This document shows positions 53,804-61,290 of a stretch of 64,000 nucleotides of DNA, one piece after another. The notes under the pieces are model-generated. The model was not told the origin of the DNA. It searched no databases and worked only from the letters and a program-made list of their open reading frames with translations. Within the stretch, counting starts at the first letter, position 1, and each line of letters starts with the position of its first letter. This DNA comes from Bacillota bacterium (GTDB taxonomy: Bacteria > Bacillota > Clostridia > Oscillospirales > Ruminococcaceae): the NCBI GenBank assembly GCA_023415575.1, contig JAEZKF010000049.1, forward strand, positions 20,604-84,603, in the 5' to 3' direction. A program made the translations under genes and the position numbers.

Positions 53804-54361
53804 ATGGCAAAAATGAAATACATTCAAAAGACTACCATTGCCGGAGATACAATTGAAATCGAAAAAACCCGCAGCGCGCGTTTTGGAGAAAAAATACCGA
53901 GATCACAGAACGAAAATGGCACACCGAAATCGGTAAAAGAGATAAACCGGCGAAACGCAATCAAAAAACTGACCCGCATCCTCAATGCGAACTTTTGGCC
54001 GAACGACCTCCACATCGTGCTTACATATTCGGATGATTATCTGCCTACCAGCCCGCAAGAGGGGCAAAAGCTCCTCGACAAGTTTAAGCGGGACATGCGC
54101 AAGGCAATGCAGGACGAGGGCAAAGAGTTTTTGTATGTTGCAGTAACCGAGGGCCTATCCCGACGCCTGCATCACCACCTAGTTATATCAGCCGCGGAGA
54201 TTGATACCTTAACAAGGTTATGGCCGTGGGGCGCAGTACGGATTCGGCCTCTTGAGAAAAACCGAGAATACTCCAAACTTGCGGAGTATCTCGTAAAGGA
54301 GACCGACCGCACCTTTCGCCCGTCCGGATTCAGTATGCAAAAAGCGCTGGACCGCATCTAA
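53804..54361 (+). CDS. HUH-type replication initiator-like protein
   Basis: 185 residues. Rolling-circle Rep motifs are in order: motif 1 IVLTYSDDYLP at 71-81, KRDMRKAMQ near 95, motif 2 RLHHHLVIS at 121-129 with the His-x-His metal ligands, and motif 3 EYLVKE near 161 with candidate catalytic Tyr162. The pattern resembles Rep of Gokushovirus-like phages and small plasmids. It would nick an origin and bind the 5' end. Two large inverted repeats lie just upstream. AGGAAAGGAC precedes the ATG. The N-terminal 50 residues are basic. Confidence 0.8.
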   Translation: MAKMKYIQKTTIAGDTIEIEKTRSARFGEKIPRSQNENGTPKSVKEINRRNAIKKLTRILNANFWPNDLHIVLTYSDDYLPTSPQEGQKLLDKFKRDMRKAMQDEGKEFLYVAVTEGLSRRLHHHLVISAAEIDTLTRLWPWGAVRIRPLEKNREYSKLAEYLVKETDRTFRPSGFSMQKALDRI

Positions 54362-54365
54362 GAAT

Positions 54366-54641
54366 TTGGTGCAGCCAATCACCAAATCACGGGTGGTGCC
54401 CGCAAAGAGCTGGCGAAAAAAGCCAATACCACCAAAGGGCTATTACATAGACCCCGAAAGCGTCCGCAACTACCGAAGCGAGGTTACCGGGGCGGAAAGC
54501 CAGTTTTATCGCCTTATCCGCATAGACCCAAGCGGAACCGAGGAGCGCTTGAAACAGCGCAGGCGGTTAAAGCGAGCCCAAGAGCAGGCTAAAACTCTAC
54601 GAAGGCAGAAGCGAAAACAGAACGAGAACAGGCGGTGTTGA
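54366..54641 (+). CDS. Basic small phage protein of unknown function
   Basis: 91 residues reading from a TTG at 54366 (or GTG at 54369), just after the rep stop; no good ribosome binding site, so coupled translation is likely. The C-terminal 35 residues are extremely rich in Arg and Lys (RLKQRRRLKRAQEQ, RRQKRKQNENRR), suggesting nucleic-acid binding. No family recognised. TGATG overlap with the next gene. Confidence 0.6.
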   Translation: MVQPITKSRVVPAKSWRKKPIPPKGYYIDPESVRNYRSEVTGAESQFYRLIRIDPSGTEERLKQRRRLKRAQEQAKTLRRQKRKQNENRRC

Positions 54642-54907
54642 TGTGTATGATACCGAAGCCGAAATACGCCGAGGCTAAATCGATTTTTGGAGGCACGGTC
54701 AACATGATGCTGGAGCGTATCAGCGACAAGCTGCATGCGGGCGAATCTCTAATCAATGTCAAGGTGTGGGCGGGTAAAATGGCGTGCCGTTTAGAGCCTC
54801 GGGAACATCGGCAGTTGCTTATAGATGCCTGCAACTACTGGGCTGACCTCGTCGCCGCTGCAATACCGAAAAAACCGCAGCCGGAACAACTTGCAATTGA
54901 GCGATAG
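54641..54907 (+). CDS. Small helical phage protein of unknown function
   Basis: 88 residues starting MCMIPKPKYAEAKSIFGG and containing HRQLLIDACNYWADLVAAA near the end. The start overlaps the previous stop by one base. No domain recognised; it precedes recU by ten bases. Confidence 0.65.
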   Translation: MCMIPKPKYAEAKSIFGGTVNMMLERISDKLHAGESLINVKVWAGKMACRLEPREHRQLLIDACNYWADLVAAAIPKKPQPEQLAIER

Positions 54908-54916
54908 GAGGGCACC

Positions 54917-55507
54917 ATGAATTACAGCATTTATGGCGGTAAAAACCCGCAGAACATCATGCGCGGCATGCAGTCCAGGGCACAGGGAGAAATCTTTGAA
55001 AAGTTTATCATGGCGAGCTGCGACTATTACCGCGATGCCGGGATAGCGCATATTGAGAAAACACCGGAGCCGTTTCATGTGACGCGATCCTGCGGCAACG
55101 GAAGGTTCCTCGGGAACTTTGCTAAGCAAGCGCAACCGGATTTCAAGGGATGCCTCTGGAGCGGGAAAGCAGTTGTATTTGAGGCAAAACACACTGACGC
55201 AGACCGTATCACCCAAGACCGAGTTACGCAGGAGCAAACGGACGCCCTCAACCGCTACTGTTATATGGGCGCTATATGCTTTATCCTTGTGTCTTTCGGT
55301 ATGCAACAGTTCTACCGGATTCCATGGTCCGATTGGCGCGATATGAAACTCAATTATGGTCGGAAATACATAATGCCAGAGGACGTACAGGACTATCAAT
55401 GCCACTTTGATGGACGGGTTATTTACTTCTTAGGAAAGGAAGATGTGAATGAGCCGCAAGAGCAAGCGACGCAAATGGCGATACAAATGGCGACACAAAA
55501 CGACTAA
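54917..55507 (+). CDS. RecU-like Holliday junction resolvase
   Basis: 196 residues. It matches RecU: NIMRGMQSRAQGEIFEKFI near 14-32, then the catalytic QPDFKGCLWSGKAVVFEAKHT region near 75-95 (Asp, Glu, Lys of the PD-(D/E)XK fold) and a late VIYFLGKEDV. It resolves branched DNA during phage recombination or packaging. GATAGGAGGGCACC precedes the ATG. Its last 59 bases overlap the next gene in another frame. Confidence 0.9.
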   Translation: MNYSIYGGKNPQNIMRGMQSRAQGEIFEKFIMASCDYYRDAGIAHIEKTPEPFHVTRSCGNGRFLGNFAKQAQPDFKGCLWSGKAVVFEAKHTDADRITQDRVTQEQTDALNRYCYMGAICFILVSFGMQQFYRIPWSDWRDMKLNYGRKYIMPEDVQDYQCHFDGRVIYFLGKEDVNEPQEQATQMAIQMATQND

Positions 55508-55667
55508 GGCAATCAAAAAACAGACCATAGAGCGGGACTGCATCACCTGCTTATCCTACAAGTACTGCATGGACGTAAGCCGCCTGTACCCGTGCAGATT
55601 ATATAAGCAGCAAAGGAGTGACTGCGACCATGGCGCAGGGCAAGAAATGGACGCAGCAAGAGTATGA
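55449..55667 (+). CDS. Cys-rich basic phage protein overlapping recU
   Basis: 72 residues. The first 22 are basic (SKRRKWRYKWRHK), then DCITCLSYKYCMDVSRLYPC gives a four-Cys zinc-like pattern. AAAGGAAGATGTG precedes the ATG inside recU. The product is unlike anything I recognise, but the Cys spacing beyond recU argues it is real. Confidence 0.65.
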   Translation: MSRKSKRRKWRYKWRHKTTKAIKKQTIERDCITCLSYKYCMDVSRLYPCRLYKQQRSDCDHGAGQEMDAARV

Positions 55668-56784
55668 TTTCCTACAAGAAAACTGGGGCAAGAAATCTCT
55701 CAGCTCGATAGCAGCAAGCCTTAATCGCACTCCGCATGCCGTAAAAATCAAGGTTACAAGGCTTGGTTTAGGCGCATTTCTCGATTGCGGAGAGTATGTG
55801 ACTTTCAATCAATTCCTCCACGCTTTAGGCATAAGCGGCAGTTATACATACAAAACAATCAGCTGGATAGAAAAACGTGGCTTCCCTGTTAAGTATAAGA
55901 CTGTTAATACAACGCGATTCAAGGTTGTCTATATCGACGATTTCTGGAAATGGGCCGAACGTAACCGAGGCTTTATCGACTGGTCGAAATTTAAGGAAAA
56001 CTCCCTGGGCGCGGAGCCGGAATGGGCGAAGTCACAACGAAGAATCGGATCAATCGAAAAAAGCAAGTATCACACCACGCCCTGGACAACTGCAGAGGAC
56101 AACCTTTTGCGGATGCTCTTAAAGCAGCACCGGTATGGATATAAAGAGCTGTCCGAACGCCTTCACCGCACTACCGGCGCAATCCAGCGCCGCATATGTG
56201 ACCTTGGCCTAAAAGAACGGCCGGTTAAGGCAGACAATCACATTAAGTGGTCGGATGAAGAGTACCGCCAGCTGGGCGAGTTAATCAAGCAAGGCTACAG
56301 CTATGAAATGCTATCGGATATTTTCGACCGCTCTTCTAAAGCGATAAGGGGCCGCGTTTTCTGGATGTATCTGACCGAGGATTTGGACAAGGTGCGTAAA
56401 ATCATCGATGATGGGCAGTGGGGCGATAACCGGCCGCAGCGTCCTATCACTCACAACACCCTAAATACCGCAGAGCGCGAAGAGGTTCGCAGACTGACAT
56501 CAACACTTGCAGGGCAAATCAAAGGCATCCTAAAGTCGCATTTTGACGATTACGACTATTGGCAAAAAGACATGTGCCAGCACTGGGATGGTACATGCAC
56601 GGCGGGTGAATCAAACTGCGATACTTGTACCAGCTTTGTACGGATAAAAGAGCAGATATGCCACAGGTGTGGATGCACATTCCTCGAGCGCCAGCAAAAT
56701 GGCATTTGTGCCAAATGCCGCGCGATTAGGAAGAAGCAAGCTCAAAAGAAGTTTGCGGTGCTCACCAAAAAGAAGGGGGCTTAA
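55630..56784 (+). CDS. Myb/SANT-like DNA-binding phage protein with C-terminal zinc fingers
   Basis: 384 residues from the ATG at 55630 (AAAGGAGTGACTG upstream). Three SANT-like helical repeats are visible: KKWTQQEYDFLQENWG near 5, PWTTAEDNLLRMLLKQ near 152 and IKWSDEEYRQLGELIK near 208, each followed by a helix such as RTPHAVKIKVTRLGL. The C-terminus has Cys pairs (CHRCGCTF, CAKCRAI). It probably binds DNA and regulates middle or late genes. The function in the phage is inferred. Confidence 0.8.
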   Translation: MAQGKKWTQQEYDFLQENWGKKSLSSIAASLNRTPHAVKIKVTRLGLGAFLDCGEYVTFNQFLHALGISGSYTYKTISWIEKRGFPVKYKTVNTTRFKVVYIDDFWKWAERNRGFIDWSKFKENSLGAEPEWAKSQRRIGSIEKSKYHTTPWTTAEDNLLRMLLKQHRYGYKELSERLHRTTGAIQRRICDLGLKERPVKADNHIKWSDEEYRQLGELIKQGYSYEMLSDIFDRSSKAIRGRVFWMYLTEDLDKVRKIIDDGQWGDNRPQRPITHNTLNTAEREEVRRLTSTLAGQIKGILKSHFDDYDYWQKDMCQHWDGTCTAGESNCDTCTSFVRIKEQICHRCGCTFLERQQNGICAKCRAIRKKQAQKKFAVLTKKKGA

Positions 56785-56787
56785 CAG

Positions 56788-56889
56788 ATGCGAGTTGATA
56801 CAGAAACCGTTTTTCTTGTAATTGTGGCGGTTATTCTTTTTGGGTTGGCCGTCGAGTTATATGACTACATCAATAACAGATACAGATAG
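56788..56889 (+). CDS. 33-residue membrane peptide
   Basis: MRVDTETVFLVIVAVILFGL and on to YINNRYR: one membrane helix with a short basic tail. It follows the previous stop by three bases; GAAGGGGGC lies upstream. Function unknown. Confidence 0.6.
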   Translation: MRVDTETVFLVIVAVILFGLAVELYDYINNRYR

Positions 56890-56900
56890 GACGTGACGTT

Positions 56901-57770
56901 TTGAAGATTGGACTTATCGATGTTGATGGCCACAACTTCCCAAATCTCCCCATTATGAAGCTGTCCGCATATCACAAATCGCTCGGCGATAAAGTCTACT
57001 GGTGGAACGGGTTGGAGCATTATGACAGGGTCTACATGAGCAAGGTATTTACTGATACGCCAGACATCGAATTTACCATCCAAGCAGATGAAGTGATAAG
57101 AGGCGGCACCGGCTATGACCTTAAAAACTGCCTGCCAAAAGACGTGGAGTGCATTTGCCCCGACTATTCACTTTACCCGCAATATAACCAAGCATACGGC
57201 TTTTTGACACGCGGGTGCCCTCGTGGGTGCGGGTTTTGCGTAGTTGCTGAAAAAGAGGGGCGCAAAAGCAAGCAAGTAGCTGATTTGCAGGATTTTTGGG
57301 TCGGGCAAAAGGAAGTAAAACTGCTTGACCCAAACCTGCTGGCTTGTAGAGAGCACGAAAAGCTACTAAAGCAATTAGCTGACAGTGGTGCTTGGATTGA
57401 TTTTACACAAGGTCTTGATATTAGACTTACTACTCCCGATAACATTTCTTTGCTCAACAACATCAAGGTAAAAATGCTACATTTCGCCTGGGATAATCCA
57501 AACGATGATTTAACGAAATACTTTGAGATGTTTAATCAATACACCAAAGTAACAGATTGCCGCAAAAAACGAGCTTATGTACTTACCAACTACAACAGCA
57601 CCCATGAGCAGGATCTTTACCGTATCTACACATTGCGCGACCTTGGATATGACCCGTTTGTGATGATCTATGATAAGAGCAATGCTCCGAAAATTACGCG
57701 CCGCCTACAGCGCTGGTGCAACAACAAATGGGTCTTCAGATCGTGCGAACGATTTGAGGACTACAAGTGA
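56901..57770 (+). CDS. Phage-encoded radical SAM enzyme
   Basis: 289 residues. The N-terminal 80 residues form a Rossmann-like domain (MKIGLIDVDGHNFPNLP), and the radical SAM cluster motif CPRGCGFC lies at 106-113 (CxxxCxxC). A later FTQGLDIRLT and AWDNPNDDLTKY segments fit the barrel. It should make a 5'-deoxyadenosyl radical; the substrate is not known. The start is a TTG at 56901; the conserved-looking first residues support it. Along with the PP-loop protein it suggests a modification pathway. Confidence 0.85.
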   Translation: MKIGLIDVDGHNFPNLPIMKLSAYHKSLGDKVYWWNGLEHYDRVYMSKVFTDTPDIEFTIQADEVIRGGTGYDLKNCLPKDVECICPDYSLYPQYNQAYGFLTRGCPRGCGFCVVAEKEGRKSKQVADLQDFWVGQKEVKLLDPNLLACREHEKLLKQLADSGAWIDFTQGLDIRLTTPDNISLLNNIKVKMLHFAWDNPNDDLTKYFEMFNQYTKVTDCRKKRAYVLTNYNSTHEQDLYRIYTLRDLGYDPFVMIYDKSNAPKITRRLQRWCNNKWVFRSCERFEDYK

Positions 57771-57838
57771 GGTAATAACATGGCTGACTACTTTATCTTA
57801 AGTTGCTTGTCATACGACGAGCGGATGGCATAGGAGGA

Positions 57839-58417
57839 ATGAAACGAGTGCGAAAGCTATATAACATCGCCGCGCTGATTATATCGGCCGCGATGCTAAC
57901 CATAACAGTGCACGCCGGAGCAGGCACGAACAAGCCAGACAACGAACAATCGTTTGCCAACACATACGACCTGCGCACAGTCACCGGGATTACGGCTGAG
58001 CAGATCGCGCCGTATATGCACCCGGATACCAGGCATCTTGCCGCAGATGTAATAAGCATCTGCGAGCGGGAAGGCGTTTCGGCCGAGTTTGTGGCCGCGG
58101 TCATACGCTGGGAGAAAACACCAGAAATACATAACTATTTCGGCTGGGCGGATAACGCCGGAGATTTGATGGTCTTTGCCGATGATGTGACTGGCCTTGA
58201 CTATTGCATCCGTAACATCAAGATTATGTACCTTACCTCTCGCCCGCCCGACGCAGACCAGGACGATATAACCGGAAGTTGTCACAACGGCTACACAATA
58301 ACTGCCGTGAGTATTAAATACAACAATACAGACTTTTGGCGGGACACCATTGCAGGGCAGACCGAGAAGATTGTTAGAAACGGGAGGGATAAAATTGACA
58401 AGAGCAGAACTGCTTGA
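57839..58417 (+). CDS. Secreted lysozyme-like / glucosaminidase-like phage protein
   Basis: 192 residues from the ATG at 57839 with TAGGAGGA upstream. A signal peptide or anchor covers 1-27 (LYNIAALIISAAMLTITVHA). The mature part has SAEFVAAVIRWEKTPEIHNY and an FGW motif, resembling the catalytic region of N-acetylglucosaminidase/lysozyme folds, with VSIKYNNTDFWRDTIAG near the end. It could act on the cell wall for entry exclusion or lysis. It is separated from any holin; an early-region location is unusual for an endolysin. Confidence 0.65.
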   Translation: MKRVRKLYNIAALIISAAMLTITVHAGAGTNKPDNEQSFANTYDLRTVTGITAEQIAPYMHPDTRHLAADVISICEREGVSAEFVAAVIRWEKTPEIHNYFGWADNAGDLMVFADDVTGLDYCIRNIKIMYLTSRPPDADQDDITGSCHNGYTITAVSIKYNNTDFWRDTIAGQTEKIVRNGRDKIDKSRTA

Positions 58418-59042
58418 AAAAGCGAAGCCGATACTGTTTAACACTGAAATGGTTCGCGCGATTCTGGACGGGCGCAAGACGGTTACAAGGCGGGTTATTA
58501 AGCAGCAACTACAAAAATATGTGCAAATGCTCCGAAACGGTGACGTGGAGACATGCTGGGATGGTGGATTTGATAATGGCGTAAAGCGCATAAAGCCTCA
58601 ATATCGAATCGGCGACATCCTCTATGTGCGGGAAACGTGGTTCAAATTCAAGGACACATTTTACTACATGGCAGACGGTAAACATATATCGCTTGAAAGG
58701 ATGGGCATCCGATTCAAGTGGCGTCCATCTATCCATATGCCCAAAGAAGCCGCCCGTATCATTCTTCGCGCGACCAATGTGCGGGTTGAAAGGTTACAGG
58801 ATATCACAGTAGAAGACGCGAAGCGGGAGGGAGCGTTCCTGTCATGCAATATGTGTGTACACTGGCACGATTTCTGCGGTCAACAAGTAACGCAGGCAAA
58901 AGATTGCAAGATTGATGGAATTGCTCCTTTGTTCCCACGTCTATGGAACAGCACAATTAGGCCCGCAGACATGCCAAAGTACGGATGGGATGCAAACCCT
59001 TGGGTGTGGGTTTACGAGTTTGAAAGGGTGGTGCCAGAGTGA
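58395..59042 (+). CDS. Phage ASCH-like domain protein
   Basis: 215 residues from a TTG at 58395 with GGGAGGGATAAAA upstream. It has PILFNTEMVRAILDGRKTVT near 12-31, RRVI, then IGDILYVRETW near 75, the pattern of phage ASCH-fold proteins that bind RNA or nucleotides. Widespread in phages, function unknown. It overlaps the 3' end of the previous gene by 23 bases. Confidence 0.82.
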   Translation: MTRAELLEKAKPILFNTEMVRAILDGRKTVTRRVIKQQLQKYVQMLRNGDVETCWDGGFDNGVKRIKPQYRIGDILYVRETWFKFKDTFYYMADGKHISLERMGIRFKWRPSIHMPKEAARIILRATNVRVERLQDITVEDAKREGAFLSCNMCVHWHDFCGQQVTQAKDCKIDGIAPLFPRLWNSTIRPADMPKYGWDANPWVWVYEFERVVPE

Positions 59043-59278
59043 ACTGGACGATCATAATCACAATCGCCTCAATTATAGGCACCGTAGCCAACATATACCG
59101 CAAACGCTGGTGTTTCGCAGTTTGGTTATGTACGAACGCATTTTGGTTTGCATACGACGCTTATCATGGGCTATGGTCGCAGGCGCTGTTATTTGCAGTA
59201 TATTTCGGTCTATCGGTGCATGGGCTGGTGAAGTGGACAAAGGAGGCGAAGAAGGATGCCGCCAAGGAAAAGGTATAG
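59039..59278 (+). CDS. Small phage membrane protein, PnuC-like half
   Basis: 79 residues from a GTG at 59039 overlapping the previous stop (GTGA). Two or three membrane helices: WTIIITIASIIGTVANIY, CFAVWLCTNAFWFAYDAY and a QALLFAVYFGLSVHGLVKW. The WxxNxxW-like aromatic pattern resembles part of PnuC nicotinamide riboside transporters, as seen in phage NAD salvage proteins, but it is less than half length. A holin-like role is another possibility. Confidence 0.65.
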   Translation: MNWTIIITIASIIGTVANIYRKRWCFAVWLCTNAFWFAYDAYHGLWSQALLFAVYFGLSVHGLVKWTKEAKKDAAKEKV

Positions 59279-59777
59279 CTCAACAGTCGATTACGAGGGT
59301 AAGTTAGCCAGGGTAATGGAGCGCATCGGAGCAACTGATTGCAAATACGACTGGACCCGCACGGAGTGCTATGTCGAGTTTATGCGCCAAGGGCAGCGCT
59401 ACCGATTTGAGCACTCCCTCGATAAGGCCACATCGAGCGGGCAACGCATAACGCTGGTATCAGACTTATTCGCGCAGCTCGTCCTTACCCTCGAAGCCCT
59501 CGCCCTCGCATCCGAGCGCGGGATTTACGACCTGACAGCTTATATATCATCGTTTAAAGCCTTACCTCCGCCCAAAGAGATCCCGCTTTGCTTTGTGCGG
59601 CTACAGTTCACAGACATTCCGACGCAGGAGGAACTTGTCAAGAGATATCGCGCACTTGCCAAAGTACATCACCCGGACGCAGGAGGTACACAAGACGCTT
59701 TTTTACAGTTGACCCGTGACTATGAGGATGCGGTTGCGTATTTGCAGGAGTTAAAGGAGGAGATTACAGGTGGGTAA
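59256..59777 (+). CDS. Phage J-domain (DnaJ-like) protein
   Basis: 173 residues with AAAGGAGGCG before the ATG. The C-terminal 60 residues form a J-domain: QEELVKRYRALAKVHHPDAG with the HPD motif near 145, and LTRDYEDAVAYLQEL following. The N-terminal 100 residues are not recognised. It could recruit host DnaK for replication or assembly. The last eight bases overlap the next gene. Confidence 0.85.
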   Translation: MPPRKRYSSTVDYEGKLARVMERIGATDCKYDWTRTECYVEFMRQGQRYRFEHSLDKATSSGQRITLVSDLFAQLVLTLEALALASERGIYDLTAYISSFKALPPPKEIPLCFVRLQFTDIPTQEELVKRYRALAKVHHPDAGGTQDAFLQLTRDYEDAVAYLQELKEEITGG

Positions 59778-59931
59778 ATGCTATCCTTGCGGTAAGTGGT
59801 GCAATCTGTACAATGCGTGGTGTAATGATGTGCCGGAGATTACCGATGACCAGAATGAGTGTGACGGAGAATGCCTTGCCTGTGATTATTCAGAGACGGT
59901 TACATATGGAAGGAGCCAAGAATATGACTAA
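59770..59931 (+). CDS. 53-residue Cys-rich phage protein
   Basis: From a GTG at 59770 with an excellent TTAAAGGAGGAG site. Seven cysteines: MGKCYPCGKWCNLYNAWC and ECDGECLAC, a likely zinc knuckle pair. No family recognised. It overlaps the next start by eight bases. Confidence 0.7.
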   Translation: MGKCYPCGKWCNLYNAWCNDVPEITDDQNECDGECLACDYSETVTYGRSQEYD

Positions 59932-60316
59932 GTACATATGCCCAAACCGCAAATGTGCAAAGATATGGGGGACCAATGGAGTATGCAACCGTCAATGCAG
60001 CAGTGTACTCAACGCGAGGCCGCCTTTGCCTCCGGTTAAGTGGGCAAAGCTCCTAAGCAGTAACTATGCAAATGAAAAGTGCAAGCTAACAAAGAATCTA
60101 CGGAAAAAGGACCCGCCGAAGATACCAGCCAAAGGAAACAAGCGCGGCCGAGCGGTAATCGCGATCGATGATAAAGGCAAACGCAAAACTTATCCGTCTA
60201 TCATGGTAGCATCGCGTGAGCTAGGCATAAACCCAAAGACAATAAGTAATTGCCTTGCGGGACTACAAAAAAAGACTAAGCACGGATTAACTTGGCAGTA
60301 TGCAGACCATGAGTAA
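59924..60316 (+). CDS. Phage protein with N-terminal Cys cluster and NUMOD1-like DNA-binding domain
   Basis: 130 residues from the ATG at 59924 (GGAAGGAGCC upstream). The first 25 residues hold CPNRKCAKIWGTNGVCNRQC, a zinc-like cluster. The C-terminal 55 residues, with AVIAIDDKGKRKTYPSIMVA and LGINPKTISNCLAG, match the NUMOD1 helix-turn-helix that usually sits on homing endonucleases. No nuclease domain is attached, so it may be a stand-alone DNA-binding protein or a decayed homing endonuclease. Confidence 0.75.
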   Translation: MTKYICPNRKCAKIWGTNGVCNRQCSSVLNARPPLPPVKWAKLLSSNYANEKCKLTKNLRKKDPPKIPAKGNKRGRAVIAIDDKGKRKTYPSIMVASRELGINPKTISNCLAGLQKKTKHGLTWQYADHE

Positions 60317-60348
60317 ATATCGACGTAAGGGTAAGGAGGGGATGGCCA

Positions 60349-60765
60349 TTGCGTTGGATTGATAAAGCTAAGGATATCGCCAAGAATTATGATAACTATC
60401 AAAAAGAGCTCGAGTTGCTCCTCGAGGCACAAGAGCGGGGTATCAAGGCAGCCAATATTACAAGCATGCGCAGCAGACGTATATCCAAACCGGTAGAGCG
60501 GGCAGTAGTTGAGGCGCTATCAAACGAGCGCATAGCCTACCTCAAACAGGCAATCTTTGCAGTCGATTATGCACTCTGTAAGGTAAGAGAACGCCCACAC
60601 GGCGAGATAACCGTTAAGCTGTATGAGATGGTATATCGTGACCAAACGCACAAGCTGTTTGGAGCAGCTCAAGTGCTACATATAAGCGAACGAACTGCGA
60701 TTAGATATAACACTGGTTTTCTTAAGATTATTGCTGCACAAATGGGTTTTTTGCAGATTTTTTGA
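60349..60765 (+). CDS. ArpU/RinA-type phage late transcription regulator
   Basis: 138 residues. The start is a TTG at 60349 behind GTAAGGAGGGG; the nearby ATG at 60342 is out of frame and soon stops. The C-terminal part has a sigma-factor-like HTH: LFGAAQVLHISERTAIRYNT. Proteins of this group switch on packaging and structural genes in Gram-positive phages. It ends the early block, and packaging genes follow beyond a cargo patch. Confidence 0.82.
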   Translation: MRWIDKAKDIAKNYDNYQKELELLLEAQERGIKAANITSMRSRRISKPVERAVVEALSNERIAYLKQAIFAVDYALCKVRERPHGEITVKLYEMVYRDQTHKLFGAAQVLHISERTAIRYNTGFLKIIAAQMGFLQIF

Positions 60766-60781
60766 AATACGAGAACATTTG

Positions 60782-60810
60782 TTGATATAAATGTATAAAT
60801 ATGGTACAAT
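60782..60810 (+). promoter_or_regulatory. Promoter of the 92-residue moron gene
   Basis: TTGATA (60782-60787), 17 bases, TACAAT (60805-60810). An own promoter in the middle of a phage operon suggests expression in the lysogen. Confidence 0.75.
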
Positions 60811-60837
60811 AAAAGAAAAATGAAAGGATATTGGATT

Positions 60838-61116
60838 ATGAATGAGTTAGTAATAAAGATTTTAAAAGAGATCGTCGCTGTTGATTATCTAGGTAGACCT
60901 GAAAAGCCTAAAGGCCCAATATCAATCTACGCAATCAAGACAAGGTTGAACTGCCCATCTTCTGAATTATATGTTGTATTAAAAAGAATGCATCTTAATG
61001 GGCTCTTGAATGCGACAGACCTTAGAGAATTCTGTGAAATAGGCAGTGTAACAGCCACGGATGAAGGAGTAAGACGTTTATCCAAAGTGATTGAACTGGA
61101 GAACCCAATTACATAG
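60838..61116 (+). CDS. Small moron protein, possibly winged helix
   Basis: 92 residues from the ATG at 60838 (GAAAGGATATTGG upstream). MNELVIKILKEIVAVDYLGR at the start, then an AIKTRLNCPSSELYVVLKRM helix pair and a VTATDEGVRRL end, the rhythm of a small winged-helix protein. No family assigned. AT-rich, with its own promoter and terminator. Confidence 0.6.
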   Translation: MNELVIKILKEIVAVDYLGRPEKPKGPISIYAIKTRLNCPSSELYVVLKRMHLNGLLNATDLREFCEIGSVTATDEGVRRLSKVIELENPIT

Positions 61117-61130
61117 GTTTATAAAACCTT

Positions 61131-61158
61131 AAAGACGGCCTATTATGGACCGTCTTTT
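61131..61158 (+). terminator. Terminator of the small moron gene
   Basis: AAAGACGG (61131-61138) pairs with CCGTCTTT (61150-61157), and T residues follow. Confidence 0.8.
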
Positions 61159-61198
61159 CCATTGCATTTAGAATCTTAGCATACTCTGCGTTCGTTAA

Positions 61199-61271
61199 TT
61201 AACCTCATAGGTAAATTTTTTGTTGACAGAATACTGTACTTACGTTATAATGAATTTACCTAAGAGGTAAA
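61199..61271 (+). promoter_or_regulatory. Promoter and twin operators of the HigBA-like module
   Basis: TTGACA (61223-61228), 17 bases, TATAAT (61246-61251), a consensus promoter. It is flanked by two dyads of one design: TTAACCT-CAT-AGGTAAA (61199-61215) and perfect TTTACCT-AAG-AGGTAAA (61255-61271). The antitoxin probably binds both, which would give autoregulation by looping or occlusion. Confidence 0.85.
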
Positions 61272-61290
61272 AGGGGTGGGTTGAATAGGT

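Noticed and set aside
57780..57833. 17-codon frame between the radical SAM and lysozyme-like genes
   Set aside because: Too short to judge; it has a weak GGTAAT site and no features. Probably a leader or chance frame.
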